From positions 4,249,797 to 4,313,796 of the forward strand of contig NC_067204.1 in NCBI RefSeq assembly GCF_026262505.1: a stretch of DNA of 64,000 nt, given 5' to 3'. Below, one piece after another: positions 52,278 through 62,606 of the stretch (position 1 is the first letter of the stretch; each line of letters begins with the position of its first letter). The translations under genes and the position numbers were made by a program. Origin of the DNA: Trichomonas vaginalis G3. Lineage: Eukaryota; Parabasalia; Trichomonadida; Trichomonadidae. The notes below the pieces were generated by a model that saw only the letters and a list, made by a program, of their open reading frames with translations, was not told the origin of the DNA and searched no databases.

Positions 52278-53580
52278 ATCACAACTTGAATATCTTTTGA
52301 ATTTTTTTTTTAAAAAAGTAGCAACAACAAAAAATGTGACTGTTTAACAAGCATTAATTGTTTTACGAACAAAAATATCAATGCATTAACAACATCAACA
52401 ACCATAAAGGATATTATATTGATTGATAAAATTCAAATCAGCCCATATTCTAAATTGAAATGAAAAATGCCAAATATTGACTCAATACAGCTGATTGTGA
52501 TCGGAGAACATTTCCACATTCCAAACTTTTCTTAATTTTTCGGTCAAATACCTGTTTTTAAGCTTCTTTAATGGCATTTTATTTATGAGATATTTACAAT
52601 ATAGAGAACTTCAGTATTTTCTCGGATTGCTCAAAAAATCGGATTCAATAATGGACTCGTCATTGAACCTATTGAATTGCATAGTTAAAATAAGGGTTTC
52701 GTTTTGCTAAAATTGTCACTTTTATAGCATATTTGTTTTTGGATGTTTTGCGAAACCAAAAAAAAAAAAAAACTATGATATACAATGTGTGTGTAAAGAA
52801 AATACTTTATTTACTAGTTAAAAAATCATTTGGTATTGATCAAGTTATTTTTTCTGGATAAGATATTATATGGATAATTGGATAGAAAATACAATTATAT
52901 AATCTTGTACCTGGTTTAATTAAGCTAATTGTCATCAGAAACTTGTAATTTTTATGAATTTCAGATTTTCTTTTCATTACTGCTTTTCTTAATAGGTCAA
53001 GTTCTTATTTACGTTATAAAGTATGATATTTACAAATATCAAGTTATCGTGTTTTTTGAGAAATTATGAGAAACAAACAAAAATGAAAAAGATAGGAATA
53101 GCAATGAATAGTGATGTGGGTATAGAAAATGTAAGAGATATGAATGCAAAGCAATCAGTATTTAGGACATTGACCATAGATTTCGAAAAAAAAAGCTGCA
53201 TATTGAGCGAAAACTATGATTATATTATAAGGCTGTCATTTAAAGCATAATGAAACTATTCCCTTTTCATTTTAATCGAATAAGATAGTAAAGGTTTTTG
53301 AATTAGCTAGAAACTGATGAGATGTTTTCACAAATCAGATTTTTAATCTCTATAATGCATAATTCACTCAATATCTCAATTTTGATATTGCGAGATATTT
53401 TTGCTATCGGTTTCGCAATTTTGACACAATAGCAAGAGGGTTCTATAAGCATTATTATCAACGTAGAATCTGAATATCATATCAGAAAATGTCGCAAATC
53501 TGACATTTACCCGACCAAATAGCAAAAATAATTGAATACTTTTCGCAAAAACTTTAAAAATCGATAAAAATATGAAATAT
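52278..53580. other. AT-rich gap before the Maverick
   Basis: No gene is supported. A 75-codon frame at 53023-53250 begins with ATG but has no recognised content. The stretch ends in a poly(A) run of about 24 at 53580-53604. Confidence 0.4.
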
Positions 53581-53611
53581 AAAAAAAAAAAAAAAAAAAA
53601 AAAAGGGTATT

Positions 53612-53732
53612 GGGGCTTCCAGGGCTGCGCCCCTCTAGCCCCCTGAAGATGTTTAGTATAACATGCAGTTTATATAAAATGAGGTTTTGAGGGGGTGTGG
53701 GAGCTTCCAGGCACTTCGTGCCTTCTAGCCCC
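53612..53732. repeat. Two related GC-rich hairpins at the Maverick edge
   Basis: 53612-53642 (GGGGCTTCCAGGG...CCCCTCTAGCCCC) and 53699-53732 (GGGAGCTTCCAGGCAC...GTGCCTTCTAGCCCC) have the same outline: GGG.GCTTCCAGG on one side and CCTTCTAGCCCC-type on the other, with different inner stems. They stand out from the AT-rich surroundings. Confidence 0.75.
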
Positions 53733-53833
53733 TAAAATTTTTTGAAAGTCGTTGCTGTTGACTTTTCGGTAGAGGACTCAAAATAGTAGAACTATGTCCG
53801 GACAAGTAAGGGTCTATCGTCGCTACGTCACCA

Positions 53834-53868
53834 GGTCCCTCGGTCCCTCGGTCCCTCGGTCCCTCGGT
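53834..53868. repeat. 8-bp tandem repeat GGTCCCTC x4
   Basis: Four exact copies of GGTCCCTC plus a partial fifth, just inside the presumed Maverick edge. Confidence 0.9.
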
Positions 53869-53933
53869 TAAACCAACTTCTCTGAAAAAATGAGACAACA
53901 TGACATTTTGACAACAGTCCAGGAAGTCTTAAC

Positions 53934-53979
53934 AAGATAGAATATGAGAGAGGTCCTATAAACCGGAGAAAGTGTCATA
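53934..53979 (+). repeat. 46-bp duplicate of the methyltransferase 3' end
   Basis: This segment matches 54805-54850 near the end of the adenine methyltransferase gene over 46 bp with one difference, in the same orientation. Confidence 0.85.
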
Positions 53980-54072
53980 TAAACATCTGTCAAAAACCTT
54001 AACCGAGTAGTTTTCATGTTTTGTCACTTTTCTGTAGCTTTTCAGGGAAAAAACATTTTTATTGTATATAAA

Positions 54073-54891
54073 ATGAATTTTACAAAACCACCGCTACCCT
54101 TCTTTGGAAATAAGAGTAGATGTAAAGATATTCTATTGAGAGAACTTAAGAAACTACCGAATGGTCTAACATTTGTAGATTTGTTCGGTGGAAGTTTCTA
54201 TATATCCCATTTGTGCCATACAATATTTCCTGACTCAAAGATTATATGCAATGACTTCGACAACTATACGAACCGTCTCAAACATATACCAGACACAAAC
54301 AAAATATTGAGTGAGTTGAAAGAAAAGATACCTATAGGTAAGATGGAACGTATACCATTAGATAAGAAAAATACTGTCAGAGAGGTTTTGAAAAAAGCAG
54401 AGTATATTGACTGGGATAGTATATCTTCTAGACTATTGTATAGTGGTTCTTTAAGAGTTCATGACATTGAAACACTTATGTCAAACGTTTTATATCTTAA
54501 CTATACAAAGGTTTTCAAAGAGAACATAGAAAAATATACTGAGGGTATAGAGTTTGTGAGATGTCGTTGGACAGAGTTGTATGAAAAATATAAAAACAAG
54601 GAAAATGTTTTCTTTATAGTAGACCCGCCGTTCTATAACACATATGATTTTCAATACCAAGTAGACTGGACTTTGAGAGACTCTTTAGAAACTTTAGACG
54701 TTTTACATAACCATCCATGCTTTTACTTTACATCCGATAAAAGTGGTTTGGAAAGTGTCATGAGATGGTTAGAGGACATACATGACTATGTGTTTAGATA
54801 CGATAAGATAGAATATGAGAGAGGTCCTATAAACCGGAAAAAGTGTCATAACAAAGAAATTTTATTGGTAAGTAAATGTGGTTTGAAATAG
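54073..54891 (+). CDS. Maverick D12-class DNA adenine N6-methyltransferase
   Basis: 272 aa from ATG 54073 (an in-frame ATG at 54016 would add 19 residues). The SAM-binding motif is PFFGNKSR with FVDLFGGSF, and the catalytic motif is VDPPFYNTY, the DPPY of Dam-like enzymes. A target-recognition insert lies between. It would methylate adenine in DNA, probably protecting or marking element DNA; 6mA has been reported as the main DNA modification in T. vaginalis. The frame looks whole. Confidence 0.85.
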   Translation: MNFTKPPLPFFGNKSRCKDILLRELKKLPNGLTFVDLFGGSFYISHLCHTIFPDSKIICNDFDNYTNRLKHIPDTNKILSELKEKIPIGKMERIPLDKKNTVREVLKKAEYIDWDSISSRLLYSGSLRVHDIETLMSNVLYLNYTKVFKENIEKYTEGIEFVRCRWTELYEKYKNKENVFFIVDPPFYNTYDFQYQVDWTLRDSLETLDVLHNHPCFYFTSDKSGLESVMRWLEDIHDYVFRYDKIEYERGPINRKKCHNKEILLVSKCGLK

Positions 54892-55007
54892 GACTACTTG
54901 TTTTAGGTTTTTTCCATTGTGTCATTTACTTATTTGACGTGGCAGAAAGATATAGAGAATATGAAGATGAACCAATGCCTGCAAATGTCCAGTATATGTA
55001 CTCGTAA
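54876..55007 (+). CDS. Maverick small single-span membrane protein
   Basis: 43 aa overlapping the end of the methyltransferase gene. One hydrophobic segment (IGLLVLGFFHCVIYLF) is followed by an acidic tail. Composition and tight packing suggest a real gene; function is unknown. Confidence 0.45.
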   Translation: MWFEIGLLVLGFFHCVIYLFDVAERYREYEDEPMPANVQYMYS

Positions 55008-55030
55008 GAGATATTTTTATCTAATATTAA

Positions 55031-55393
55031 ATGGACGCACAGAACTTAGCGAATGCACAGCAACCTGGACAACCAAACCCAGAGAATATTCCAAATGAAG
55101 TTAGAATACAAACTGCAATGGCAAACTATGGTCAAGTGCCAACAGATGTACAAATGCAAACTGCCATGTCAAATGACGCTGCGTTAGGTTTGCCACCATG
55201 GTATGCAAATATGAGATGGAAAGAGTTTTATACAAACCCTGAAGTGGGATATAAACAACTCTATGCAGATGACGCGAACACAGGAGTTGACCCAGAGTAT
55301 GTTTTCTACCAGAGGAGAAATAGAATGTATGAGCTCCAGTTAAAAAATGCTATGGAACTCAACAGGAAACGTAAGAGACTAGGCGGACATTAG
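55031..55393 (+). CDS. Maverick hypothetical protein, Asn/Gln-rich
   Basis: 120 aa with two copies of an E/TVxxQTAMxN segment (VRIQTAMANYGQVPTD and VQMQTAMSNDAALG) in the N-terminal half and a basic C-terminus (NRKRKRLGGH). No recognised domain; a small virion-associated or DNA-binding role is possible only by context. Confidence 0.5.
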   Translation: MDAQNLANAQQPGQPNPENIPNEVRIQTAMANYGQVPTDVQMQTAMSNDAALGLPPWYANMRWKEFYTNPEVGYKQLYADDANTGVDPEYVFYQRRNRMYELQLKNAMELNRKRKRLGGH

Positions 55394-55411
55394 ATTTTTA
55401 CATATAGTAAA

Positions 55412-55654
55412 ATGGGTTTCTTCAGTAGTATTGGAAACTTCTTTCGAAATGTTGGAAGAGGTATATGGAATGGAATAAAAACCGTAGGAAGAGGAATTTG
55501 GAACGGAGTCAAAAATATTGGTAAAAGAGTAGGTCAGTTTGTTGGTATTATACCTAAAGACCCTGAACCAGAAGAACAAGCTCCTGTTATACAACAGCCT
55601 GAACCTGCACCACAGTCTAGTTGGCAACCAAATCCAACACCTCAACCGTATTAA
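55412..55654 (+). CDS. Maverick small MGFF protein, likely membrane-active
   Basis: 80 aa starting MGFFSSIGNFF, a possible N-myristoylation signal, then three repeats of an amphipathic, Gly-rich helix (VGRGIWNG, VGRGIWNG, IGKRVGQF), then a Pro/Glu/Gln tail. This outline resembles minor virion proteins that disturb membranes. Assignment is by analogy. Confidence 0.5.
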   Translation: MGFFSSIGNFFRNVGRGIWNGIKTVGRGIWNGVKNIGKRVGQFVGIIPKDPEPEEQAPVIQQPEPAPQSSWQPNPTPQPY

Positions 55655-55658
55655 AAGA

Positions 55659-56507
55659 TTATATTTTTACCGTTCGATAGTAGTTGTATATGAGACTAAG
55701 TTCTAAGTAAAACGCATGGTATAATGGAACTATTCTCTTTCTTCCATCTGTAGTAAACCATACTTGAAAGTCTGAAATACTTCCACTCGGTGGTTCATAT
55801 AGCTTTGTAGGTTTTTCGTAAAAGTCATTTGCCAAGCATAAAAAAGAGTTTTGTGCGCCAGAAAATGAAGCATGAACTATAATAGCATCTGGGTCGAAAA
55901 CATTTTCATATGTTCCATTAGGGTTTTCGACTTCATAAAAGTTCGGGTGTACTGGATATTCTGCAGGCTGATTTAACATCCTCAAAAATCTATACCATGC
56001 CAAGTTGTTATATTTTGTAGAAATATAAACGTCTTCTCCAAGGTCTTCTATTCTATTGATTTTAACGGTTGCATTTTTCCTGTCATAAACAATATCGAGA
56101 TGGTACTCTCCTTCGTCAATGTTGTACTGTTTTGCATATTCGAGATAGATATCGTTTATTTTTTCTTGAAAAGCTTGAAGAGTTGTTTCTAAGTTTACAA
56201 GCAAACTAACTTGTAAAAGTTTTCCCTGTTCAAATTTCTCATACGTATGTTTTTCTTTGTTATAGTATCGAACTTCAAAAGCGACCGTAAATGGGAAACC
56301 ATGTATGGCTTCTGAAATGAATTTCATTCTACGAAAGCCAATAGCTTTTGTGACGGATGGGTCTCTTAACCATCTTAGTGGGTAGTCAAAACGATAGCCT
56401 TCATGCTTTACGGTCTCTGTCTCAAACTTTTGACCGACATTCGTAAAAAGTTCATCTAATGGTTTAGTTGTAGCAACTCTTGAATTTTCTTTTTCTATTG
56501 AAAGCAT
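55659..56507 (-). CDS. Maverick hypothetical protein, possible minor capsid protein
   Basis: 282 aa, intact frame, rich in beta-prone stretches (FTVAFEVRYYN, YHLDIVYDRKNATVKI, DAIIVHASFSG, FQVWFTTDGRKRIVPL). No signature was recognised. Its size, beta content and place beside the small virion-like genes would suit a single-jelly-roll vertex protein of Polintons, which a structure prediction could test. Confidence 0.4.
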   Translation of the reverse strand: MLSIEKENSRVATTKPLDELFTNVGQKFETETVKHEGYRFDYPLRWLRDPSVTKAIGFRRMKFISEAIHGFPFTVAFEVRYYNKEKHTYEKFEQGKLLQVSLLVNLETTLQAFQEKINDIYLEYAKQYNIDEGEYHLDIVYDRKNATVKINRIEDLGEDVYISTKYNNLAWYRFLRMLNQPAEYPVHPNFYEVENPNGTYENVFDPDAIIVHASFSGAQNSFLCLANDFYEKPTKLYEPPSGSISDFQVWFTTDGRKRIVPLYHAFYLELSLIYNYYRTVKI

Positions 56508-56638
56508 ATTTTATCTAGAATAAAAATGTCGAATGAAACAGCGTCTATGAGAGAAATACAACACAACCGACAATCATTGTACAAGCTCTAAATAAGAACA
56601 CAACAAACTTTTCAAACTATTCTAAGATATCTGAGTCA

Positions 56639-57679
56639 TTGAAAGAAGGAAACTTAAAACTGACATTAAACCCATTGACAGACGAGTTTCTATTTCAAGA
56701 CAGTAAGAACCATACTGTTTGTATAAATCCAACAAAAAGAACTTTAAACGAGAAACCTATAGATGAACTTCTTTTGAAAGCAGATATTGACAACAAAGCA
56801 GATAAAACATATGTTGACGATGAGTTAGCATATCTGGCTAGTGGGTTAGTGAAGAAGGCAAATAAGGAATATGTGGATGAAAAAGATGAAGAAATTAAAA
56901 AAATGGTTGAATGGTACCATGAACGGACATCGAAGATTTTAGAAGGTAAAGCCAATACAGGGTGGGTTTCAGAATGTTTAGACCTTAAAGCTGACAAAAC
57001 ATATGTTAACGATGAGTTAAAGAAGAAAGCAGACTCGACATGGATAGCTGGATATGTAGATGCAACAAAAGAGTATATTTTCGCATGGACAGAAGGAACA
57101 TACTCACAAAAATATCATAGACATAGCATCTCTGACGTAAATGAACTTGAAGAAAAGTTATATACAAAAGCAGACAAAACATATGTTAACGATGAGTTAT
57201 ATAAGAAAGCAGACAAAACAGAGCTTCAAACGTTAAAGACAGAAATACTTCAAACAGTATATCCTATAGGTTCTATTTATACGTCAATGAACTCTACCAG
57301 ACCAGAAGTAGTACTTGGTTTTGGAACTTGGACTCAAATAGTCGACAGGTTTTTGTATTGTGCAAACTCTTCAAAGGAAACAGGTGGAAGTAAAACGATT
57401 TCAGGTGCAAATTTACCTGCGCACAGTCACTACGTAAGTTTAACTACATCTCGAGAAGGTGGGCATAGTCATAGATATTGGGATTGGTCATCAATGACAA
57501 AAGGTAAAGGATATGATGTTAAAAACAACGTTAAGTTTGCTATAGATTGTTACTGGAGTAACACTGAGGGAGGAGGAAACCATATACATCGCGTTTCAGG
57601 ATATACACAAACAACGGGACAAAGTAAAGACTACATGCCACCTTACATGACAGTTTACGCATGGTATAGAAATGCTTAG
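56639..57679 (+). pseudogene. Maverick fibre-like protein with phage-tail-collar-type tip
   Basis: The N-terminal two thirds consist of repeated KADKTYVNDEL(Y/K)KKA modules suited to trimeric coiled-coil shafts. The C-terminal approximately 140 residues (YPIGSIYTSMNSTRPEVVLG, FGTWTQIVDRFLYCA, GANLPAHSHYV) match the tail-collar-type tips of bacteriophage fibres. Probable role: receptor binding. The element's copy of this gene looks broken near its beginning. Confidence 0.7.
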
Positions 57680-58633
57680 TCGTCATTTTCAACTTCTTTA
57701 GCATATTCGTCAGGAGTTGTCTTATATTTGTTAGGAACTGTCTTTGAAAGTATACCACCTTGAACTTTGACAAGTTTGAAACGAGGTCTGACAATAGTAG
57801 TTTTATCTTCTGCTTGCAGTCTGTACATTTTGCCATGTTTGCCTAAAACTTCATAATATTCTCTTGTATACTTTCTTCTATTTTTACGAACACGAACGTG
57901 AGTACCTGTCGAGTTCCCATTGTTGTCATAGTCAATAGTATTTTCATATGGGTCGCGTTTAGGTATTTCTATTTTTACTTTGTCACCTTCTTAAGCTGTT
58001 GAAGCCTGGCATTCTTTCTTGTTTGTCTCTTTTGACTAAACTATTAAATATATAGTCTTTCTCTAAGTCAGGGTTGTTTTTCATTCTCTCAGGGGAGTGG
58101 TTTCCCAAACCTTTTTGTTTACGGCTATTGTAAATATTTAAAACTTGTCTCATCTTTGCCATGGAAAGTTGTATACTTGTCGTCATATGACATTTCATTT
58201 GCTTCACCACCTTGTGGTTGGTTTAAGTCTCTTAAGATTTTTATACAACTGTCAATGACACCAAGAGCAGAATGGTTTTGGTCGACAATGAAATATTGGT
58301 TTACATTTTTTGAACGCAGATAGTTTTTAATATCATCTGATTTGAAAGAACTTTCACAGTCAGATGTCAGTTTTGTTGGATGGTATTTGTCAACGAATAT
58401 TGTCAAAGCAGTTTTCACATCTAAAATATTTTGGACCATAATGGTATGGCTTCACAGTATCTTGTGTTTTGACCGACAAATATTAGCCAGTATGGTGGTC
58501 CATCTTCTCTATACCTCGGAATGTTTTCCAAGATATCCATAAACCAAGCATTTGGTGTTGAACTAAAGATTTTTACCATGAGTGCTTTCTTTGTCGCTTT
58601 AGAAACATAGGGGTCCTTGTTTGAATTCGTCAT
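57680..58633 (-). pseudogene. Maverick integrase, broken
   Basis: Minus-strand pieces with retroviral-integrase character, e.g. SSTPNAWFMDILENIPRY at the start of the core and KLTSDCESSFKSDDIKNYL in the middle, followed by a basic C-terminal region. It would insert the element into host DNA. The gene is clearly broken in several places. Confidence 0.75.
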
Positions 58634-58649
58634 TTTTAACCCATAAGAA

Positions 58650-59051
58650 ATGGGTTTATTTGGCGCATTAGCAGGAGTCGCATCTAGATTTTTGCCCGCA
58701 GTGGGAACACTAGCCAGAGGTGCATTTGGAATTGGAAGGAAGATTTTGAGTACATTAGGTATACTGAAAGAGAAAGCACAACCTATTATACAAACTGTAC
58801 AGAAAGGTTGGGATGTAGCACGAGATGCAGCAAATCTTATTCCAAATCCTGAAACAAGAGGAAAAGTTCAAGGATGGATGGACAATGTAGGAAGACAAGC
58901 AGGAAACTACTATAACAAAGCAAATGACTACTATAACCAAGCAGGCCACTATATGGACCAAGGTGAAAGATTCTTTAACAGAGGATATAACCATGCACAA
59001 CAGTGGGTAAACAACAACCAACCGCAACCGCCTCAAACGTGGGGAATGTAA
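58650..59051 (+). CDS. Maverick small MGLFGA protein, Gly/Ala-rich then Asn/Gln-rich
   Basis: 133 aa starting MGLFGALAGVASRFLPAVG, again a possible myristoylation site followed by an amphipathic helix. The remainder has repeating NDYYNQAGHYMDQGE-type segments and a Pro/Gln end. It resembles the 55412 protein in outline and may be a second membrane-active virion component. Confidence 0.5.
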   Translation: MGLFGALAGVASRFLPAVGTLARGAFGIGRKILSTLGILKEKAQPIIQTVQKGWDVARDAANLIPNPETRGKVQGWMDNVGRQAGNYYNKANDYYNQAGHYMDQGERFFNRGYNHAQQWVNNNQPQPPQTWGM

Positions 59052-59055
59052 ATTT

Positions 59056-59070
59056 TTTTACTGAGATGAA
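59056..59070 (+). promoter_or_regulatory. Repeated leader motif, copy 1
   Basis: TTTTACTGAGATGAA directly precedes ATG 59071 and recurs before ATG 59246. It may be an element-specific promoter or leader. Confidence 0.4.
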
Positions 59071-59226
59071 ATGAACAATACAGCATTGAGACAAATGGGC
59101 TCAAGATGGATTTGTCGGCTTCCAGCAGTTACACAACCACGTGTTTGTCAAGTTCTTCCTATACCTCAAGAAGTTTTAGACCGACTTAAAAAACCTCAAC
59201 AACCAGTTGAAAACAAACCAAACTAA
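59071..59226 (+). CDS. Maverick 51-aa hypothetical protein
   Basis: A short frame (MNNTALRQMGSRWICRLP..., ending QQPVENKPN) preceded by the leader TTTTTTTACTGAGATGAA, which recurs before the next gene. The shared leader is the main reason to accept it. Confidence 0.5.
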   Translation: MNNTALRQMGSRWICRLPAVTQPRVCQVLPIPQEVLDRLKKPQQPVENKPN

Positions 59227-59230
59227 AATT

Positions 59231-59245
59231 TTTTACTGAGATGAA
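59231..59245 (+). promoter_or_regulatory. Repeated leader motif, copy 2
   Basis: TTTTACTGAGATGAA directly precedes ATG 59246, identical to 59056-59070. Confidence 0.4.
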
Positions 59246-59812
59246 ATGACCGAAGAAGTTGAAACGGTAGATTTGACACCACAAACAAAAAGTTCAGAAC
59301 CATTGTCAAAACCTGTCAAAGAACTTACAGATGAAGAGAAAAATTCAATAATAGAAAGTGTGAGGTCTGGAAATACAAACTCTAACTACAAAGTCACTTT
59401 TCATAAAAATGGAACGGCTAGTATCTCAAAAAAGAAACAGACTCTCACAAATAAAATATTGAAGTCTGAAGGAACTAAAGAGACAACAGATGGAAAAGTT
59501 TACTTCACTGACCAACAGTTCATTATAGAACATCTCATTGACTTAGAGTCGAAATATTCTAAACTTTACAACAAACACAAAAAGTTGAAAGGAAAACAAA
59601 AACAAATGGCATATGACATTTATGAAGATGTTAACGACACAACTGAACCTGCAAGTGAGGTAAAGTCAAATGAACCGAAAAGTGACGAAAAACCAATAGA
59701 AGAAGGTGAGCCAAAACCAAAGTTTAGTCTGGAGACTAAACCAAGTCAACCTTCATTAGCTGGTATGGGTTGGCGTCAAAGACTTATGGCAGCGAACGGT
59801 TATGTAAAGTAA
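59246..59812 (+). CDS. Maverick hypothetical protein, charged with coiled coil
   Basis: 188 aa, rich in Lys, Glu and Ser. Residues 95-120 (IEHLIDLESKYSKLYNKHKKLKGKQ) form a likely coiled coil between disordered acidic ends. No domain recognised. It lies directly upstream of the polymerase gene. Confidence 0.5.
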   Translation: MTEEVETVDLTPQTKSSEPLSKPVKELTDEEKNSIIESVRSGNTNSNYKVTFHKNGTASISKKKQTLTNKILKSEGTKETTDGKVYFTDQQFIIEHLIDLESKYSKLYNKHKKLKGKQKQMAYDIYEDVNDTTEPASEVKSNEPKSDEKPIEEGEPKPKFSLETKPSQPSLAGMGWRQRLMAANGYVK

Positions 59813-59841
59813 AGGAAAAACATTTTTTTATTTTTATAAAA

Positions 59842-61995
59842 ATGCCCCCGTATAGAATGGATAGAAAATCTGCTAGAGTAAAAGCAGAGTTAGAAAGATA
59901 TGGTTGGAGAGTTTCAAAGAAGTTTAAATATAGGAAGGGAAAGCCAATAAAAGTCTATGACAAACTGGCTGGTCTGACCTACGAAATGGACTTAAGAACA
60001 GCGCGCGCCAATTATCCAAACAGACTAGAGAGGTTAGAAGAAGAACGTCTTATGGACATGCCTTTCGATGTTAGTGAACCTCAAGTTGAAGGACACGACG
60101 GCTTTGCCAGGTTCTACTGGAAACATGACGAACAATTGTATCCTTTGAGAAGGAAAAAAGGAAAAGGTGAAGACACACATGCTCCCATGGAAAGAACAAG
60201 ATATGCATATGAAAAGTATCGTGAGGTTAGAAGTAAAATTACATCTGGTCGAACCTTTACAGTAAACTTTGACGATGGAAAGAACAAAGAAGGCTTCATG
60301 GGTGTACTTGCTGCCATACAAGACGGAAATAAGAAAGGATACAATCTCAGACTAACCGTAACAGATTTGGACGGTCATATATACTATGCGCATGGCAATG
60401 TCGCAACAGCCGCACAACTTCTTGACGCTTTCAAGACTACAAAGAGAGAACAAATGTTTGACTCCGACTCAGACATCTTAAATGCGATTGAAGGAATTGC
60501 AAGCGTGAAGTTTGAATGGTACCAACCCAACCCTCAAGCAGTCAGACAACATGCTGGATACTTCCCGTTCATAAACAAGTCTGACATTAACTTAACAAGG
60601 TATGGAATTTACAATTCAATTGAAACAATTGTCAATGAACCTTGTATTCTTACATGTCTCAGGAACTCTGGTCTTGTTACAGATGAGAAAATGAAGTATC
60701 TTGAGTCATGTGTGAAAACAAGGTACATTCTTAGAAGTCAATTGACAAAGATTGCACCGTTGGCAAATGTGAATATCCGAGTCAACATACCTACAGCTAA
60801 AGGTTCTTCACATGACGACTATGTTGTTGAGTTCAATTTACCATGGTTGAAGATTGTAATTGTCCACAACCACTTCATGTTGAACGAAAGTCTTACAAAC
60901 CCATTGTTCGGAAAAGGCAAATGCAACATTGTCAGAGCTGTTAACATTCTTTTCGAGAAAGGCTTGTTGGAACCAATTCCAGATGACAAGCTGACAGAAA
61001 CTTTTGTACCAAAAGACGAAACAAACTTTTCATTGTTGGTAAGACCAAAAGTTGTTCCGGACAAAGTTCTAGCACAAAAGAAGTACACAGCTCCAAAAGG
61101 AGTTGGATTGTTCGGATACCAACCTGAACCAGAAGAACTTCCAATGAGGTTGCAAGAACTTCAAGATGCTATAAACAAACTTCCATTGAGACATCCAGTC
61201 GACGTCAAATTGTATTGGAGAGCTTCTGAGTTAGGTCAGAAAATTTTATATGAAACAGGTTGCTTTGACGATGTTTATGAGATAACAGGCGAGGTTTCTC
61301 AAAAGATAAGAGACTCACTTGAATTTCCACGAACTGGGCCGATTGGATGCGACAAGTTCGACTCATACGAAAAAATATACTATGTCGACCTTAACGCTGC
61401 GTACATGAGGTTCGTCCAATATATCCCAACTGGAATTCCAAACGAAAATGGTGAATTCCCGGGAAGGAACTATACAGTTGGAAAAGTCATACAACAACTA
61501 TATGATATTAGGAAAGCTTCAAACCCCAAACTTGCAATGACAATCAAATTGCTTATGAATTCGACATGGGGGTATTCCATTAAGAAACCTCAAAAGATGA
61601 AGAGTAAACACTATGAGAAGGTCGACAACTTTGTTGAAAGGTTCTCCCCTTTTGTTTTGAAGTACGAATTTACTCAAGGTCAAAATGGCTTAGTAACCAC
61701 AGTAAAACCTATTGTCGAACATTGGTCTTATCCTCAGTTCGCAAAAGCAGTCCTTGACAACTACAATGAGTTCTTCTCCGATGTTAAATCCAAAGTGAAG
61801 GTATACTATGAGAACATCGATGCACTCATGACGAACGAAGAAGGATACAACAAACTCATTGAAATGGGCATGGTCGGTGAAAAGATGGGTCAATTCAAAT
61901 TGGACAAAATTTTCACCGAAGTTCATGTCCTCTCCAAGCGTAAGTACTGGGGCATACTTGAAGACGGCACAGAAATAAAACATTGCATGAAATAA
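59842..61995 (+). pseudogene. Maverick family B DNA polymerase (protein-primed type), looks broken
   Basis: A long frame whose second half has polymerase-domain blocks: YYVDLNAAYMRF (motif A region), KLLMNSTWGYS (motif B region) and VYYENIDALMTNEE (motif C region). The N-terminal approximately 450 residues are charged and suit the N-terminal and exonuclease regions of Polinton polymerases. It would replicate the element by protein priming. The copy does not look complete. Confidence 0.75.
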
Positions 61996-62017
61996 AAAAT
62001 TTTTATTCGAATTTGAA

Positions 62018-62263
62018 TTAAAATGTGGGAATTCTTGGGAACGGGAAAGGCTTATTTACTTGAGGAACAGGTAAAGGTGGTGGAGGTGGAGGTGGTGGCA
62101 ACCAGTCCATTTTATATTCCTTCCTAGCTAATTTCCGTTTAATTTCATGGTCGCCCTCGGAGTCTTTGAATCGGACAGGTCGAGTTACACCATTCTTGGT
62201 CTCAAACTCATATATAACCTGTTTGTCTGTATTTTCGTCGACTATGGCACGAGACACGAACAT
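62018..62263 (-). CDS. Maverick small protein with polyproline tract
   Basis: 81 aa from ATG 62263. A charged N-terminal part (EFETKNGVTRPVRFKD) is followed by a run of eight prolines and a Pro-rich end. No domain recognised. Confidence 0.4.
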   Translation of the reverse strand: MFVSRAIVDENTDKQVIYEFETKNGVTRPVRFKDSEGDHEIKRKLARKEYKMDWLPPPPPPPPLPVPQVNKPFPFPRIPTF

Positions 62264-62293
62264 TGACCAAACGGACAAAAAGTGTCATTTCAG

Positions 62294-62557
62294 ATGGTCC
62301 CGCAGCCAATCGCATTCGAGCACTTCGAAGAAGCCTTACGTTCCAAGGGAGAGGGTGTCTGGTGCAAGGCAGAGGTCATGAGACTCTACGAGCAGTACAT
62401 CCTCAATGCCTGGGAGGACAAATCGTCCTTGGAATGGCAATTCTACCAACTCCTCTGGGACGACCTCCTACGCAACTGGGATGACGAAAGAGTCCAATTC
62501 AGAGGTCAGGAACTAATTTTGCAAATTACCCTTAATTTAACATACTTATCCAAATAA
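62294..62557 (+). CDS. Maverick small helical protein
   Basis: 87 aa from ATG 62294 (MVPQPIAFEHFEEALRSKGE...), helical and acidic with many tryptophans. A TCATTT Inr-like word lies immediately upstream. It is divergently arranged with the 62018-62263 gene. Unknown function. Confidence 0.4.
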   Translation: MVPQPIAFEHFEEALRSKGEGVWCKAEVMRLYEQYILNAWEDKSSLEWQFYQLLWDDLLRNWDDERVQFRGQELILQITLNLTYLSK

Positions 62558-62606
62558 ACACCTAAATTTACTTGGGGTTTCCCCCTAAAATAAAATTTTT
62601 TTACTC

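Noticed and set aside
53023-53250. 75-aa open frame before the Maverick
   Set aside because: No recognised content and no promoter signal; Lys/Ile/Asn-rich as expected by chance.
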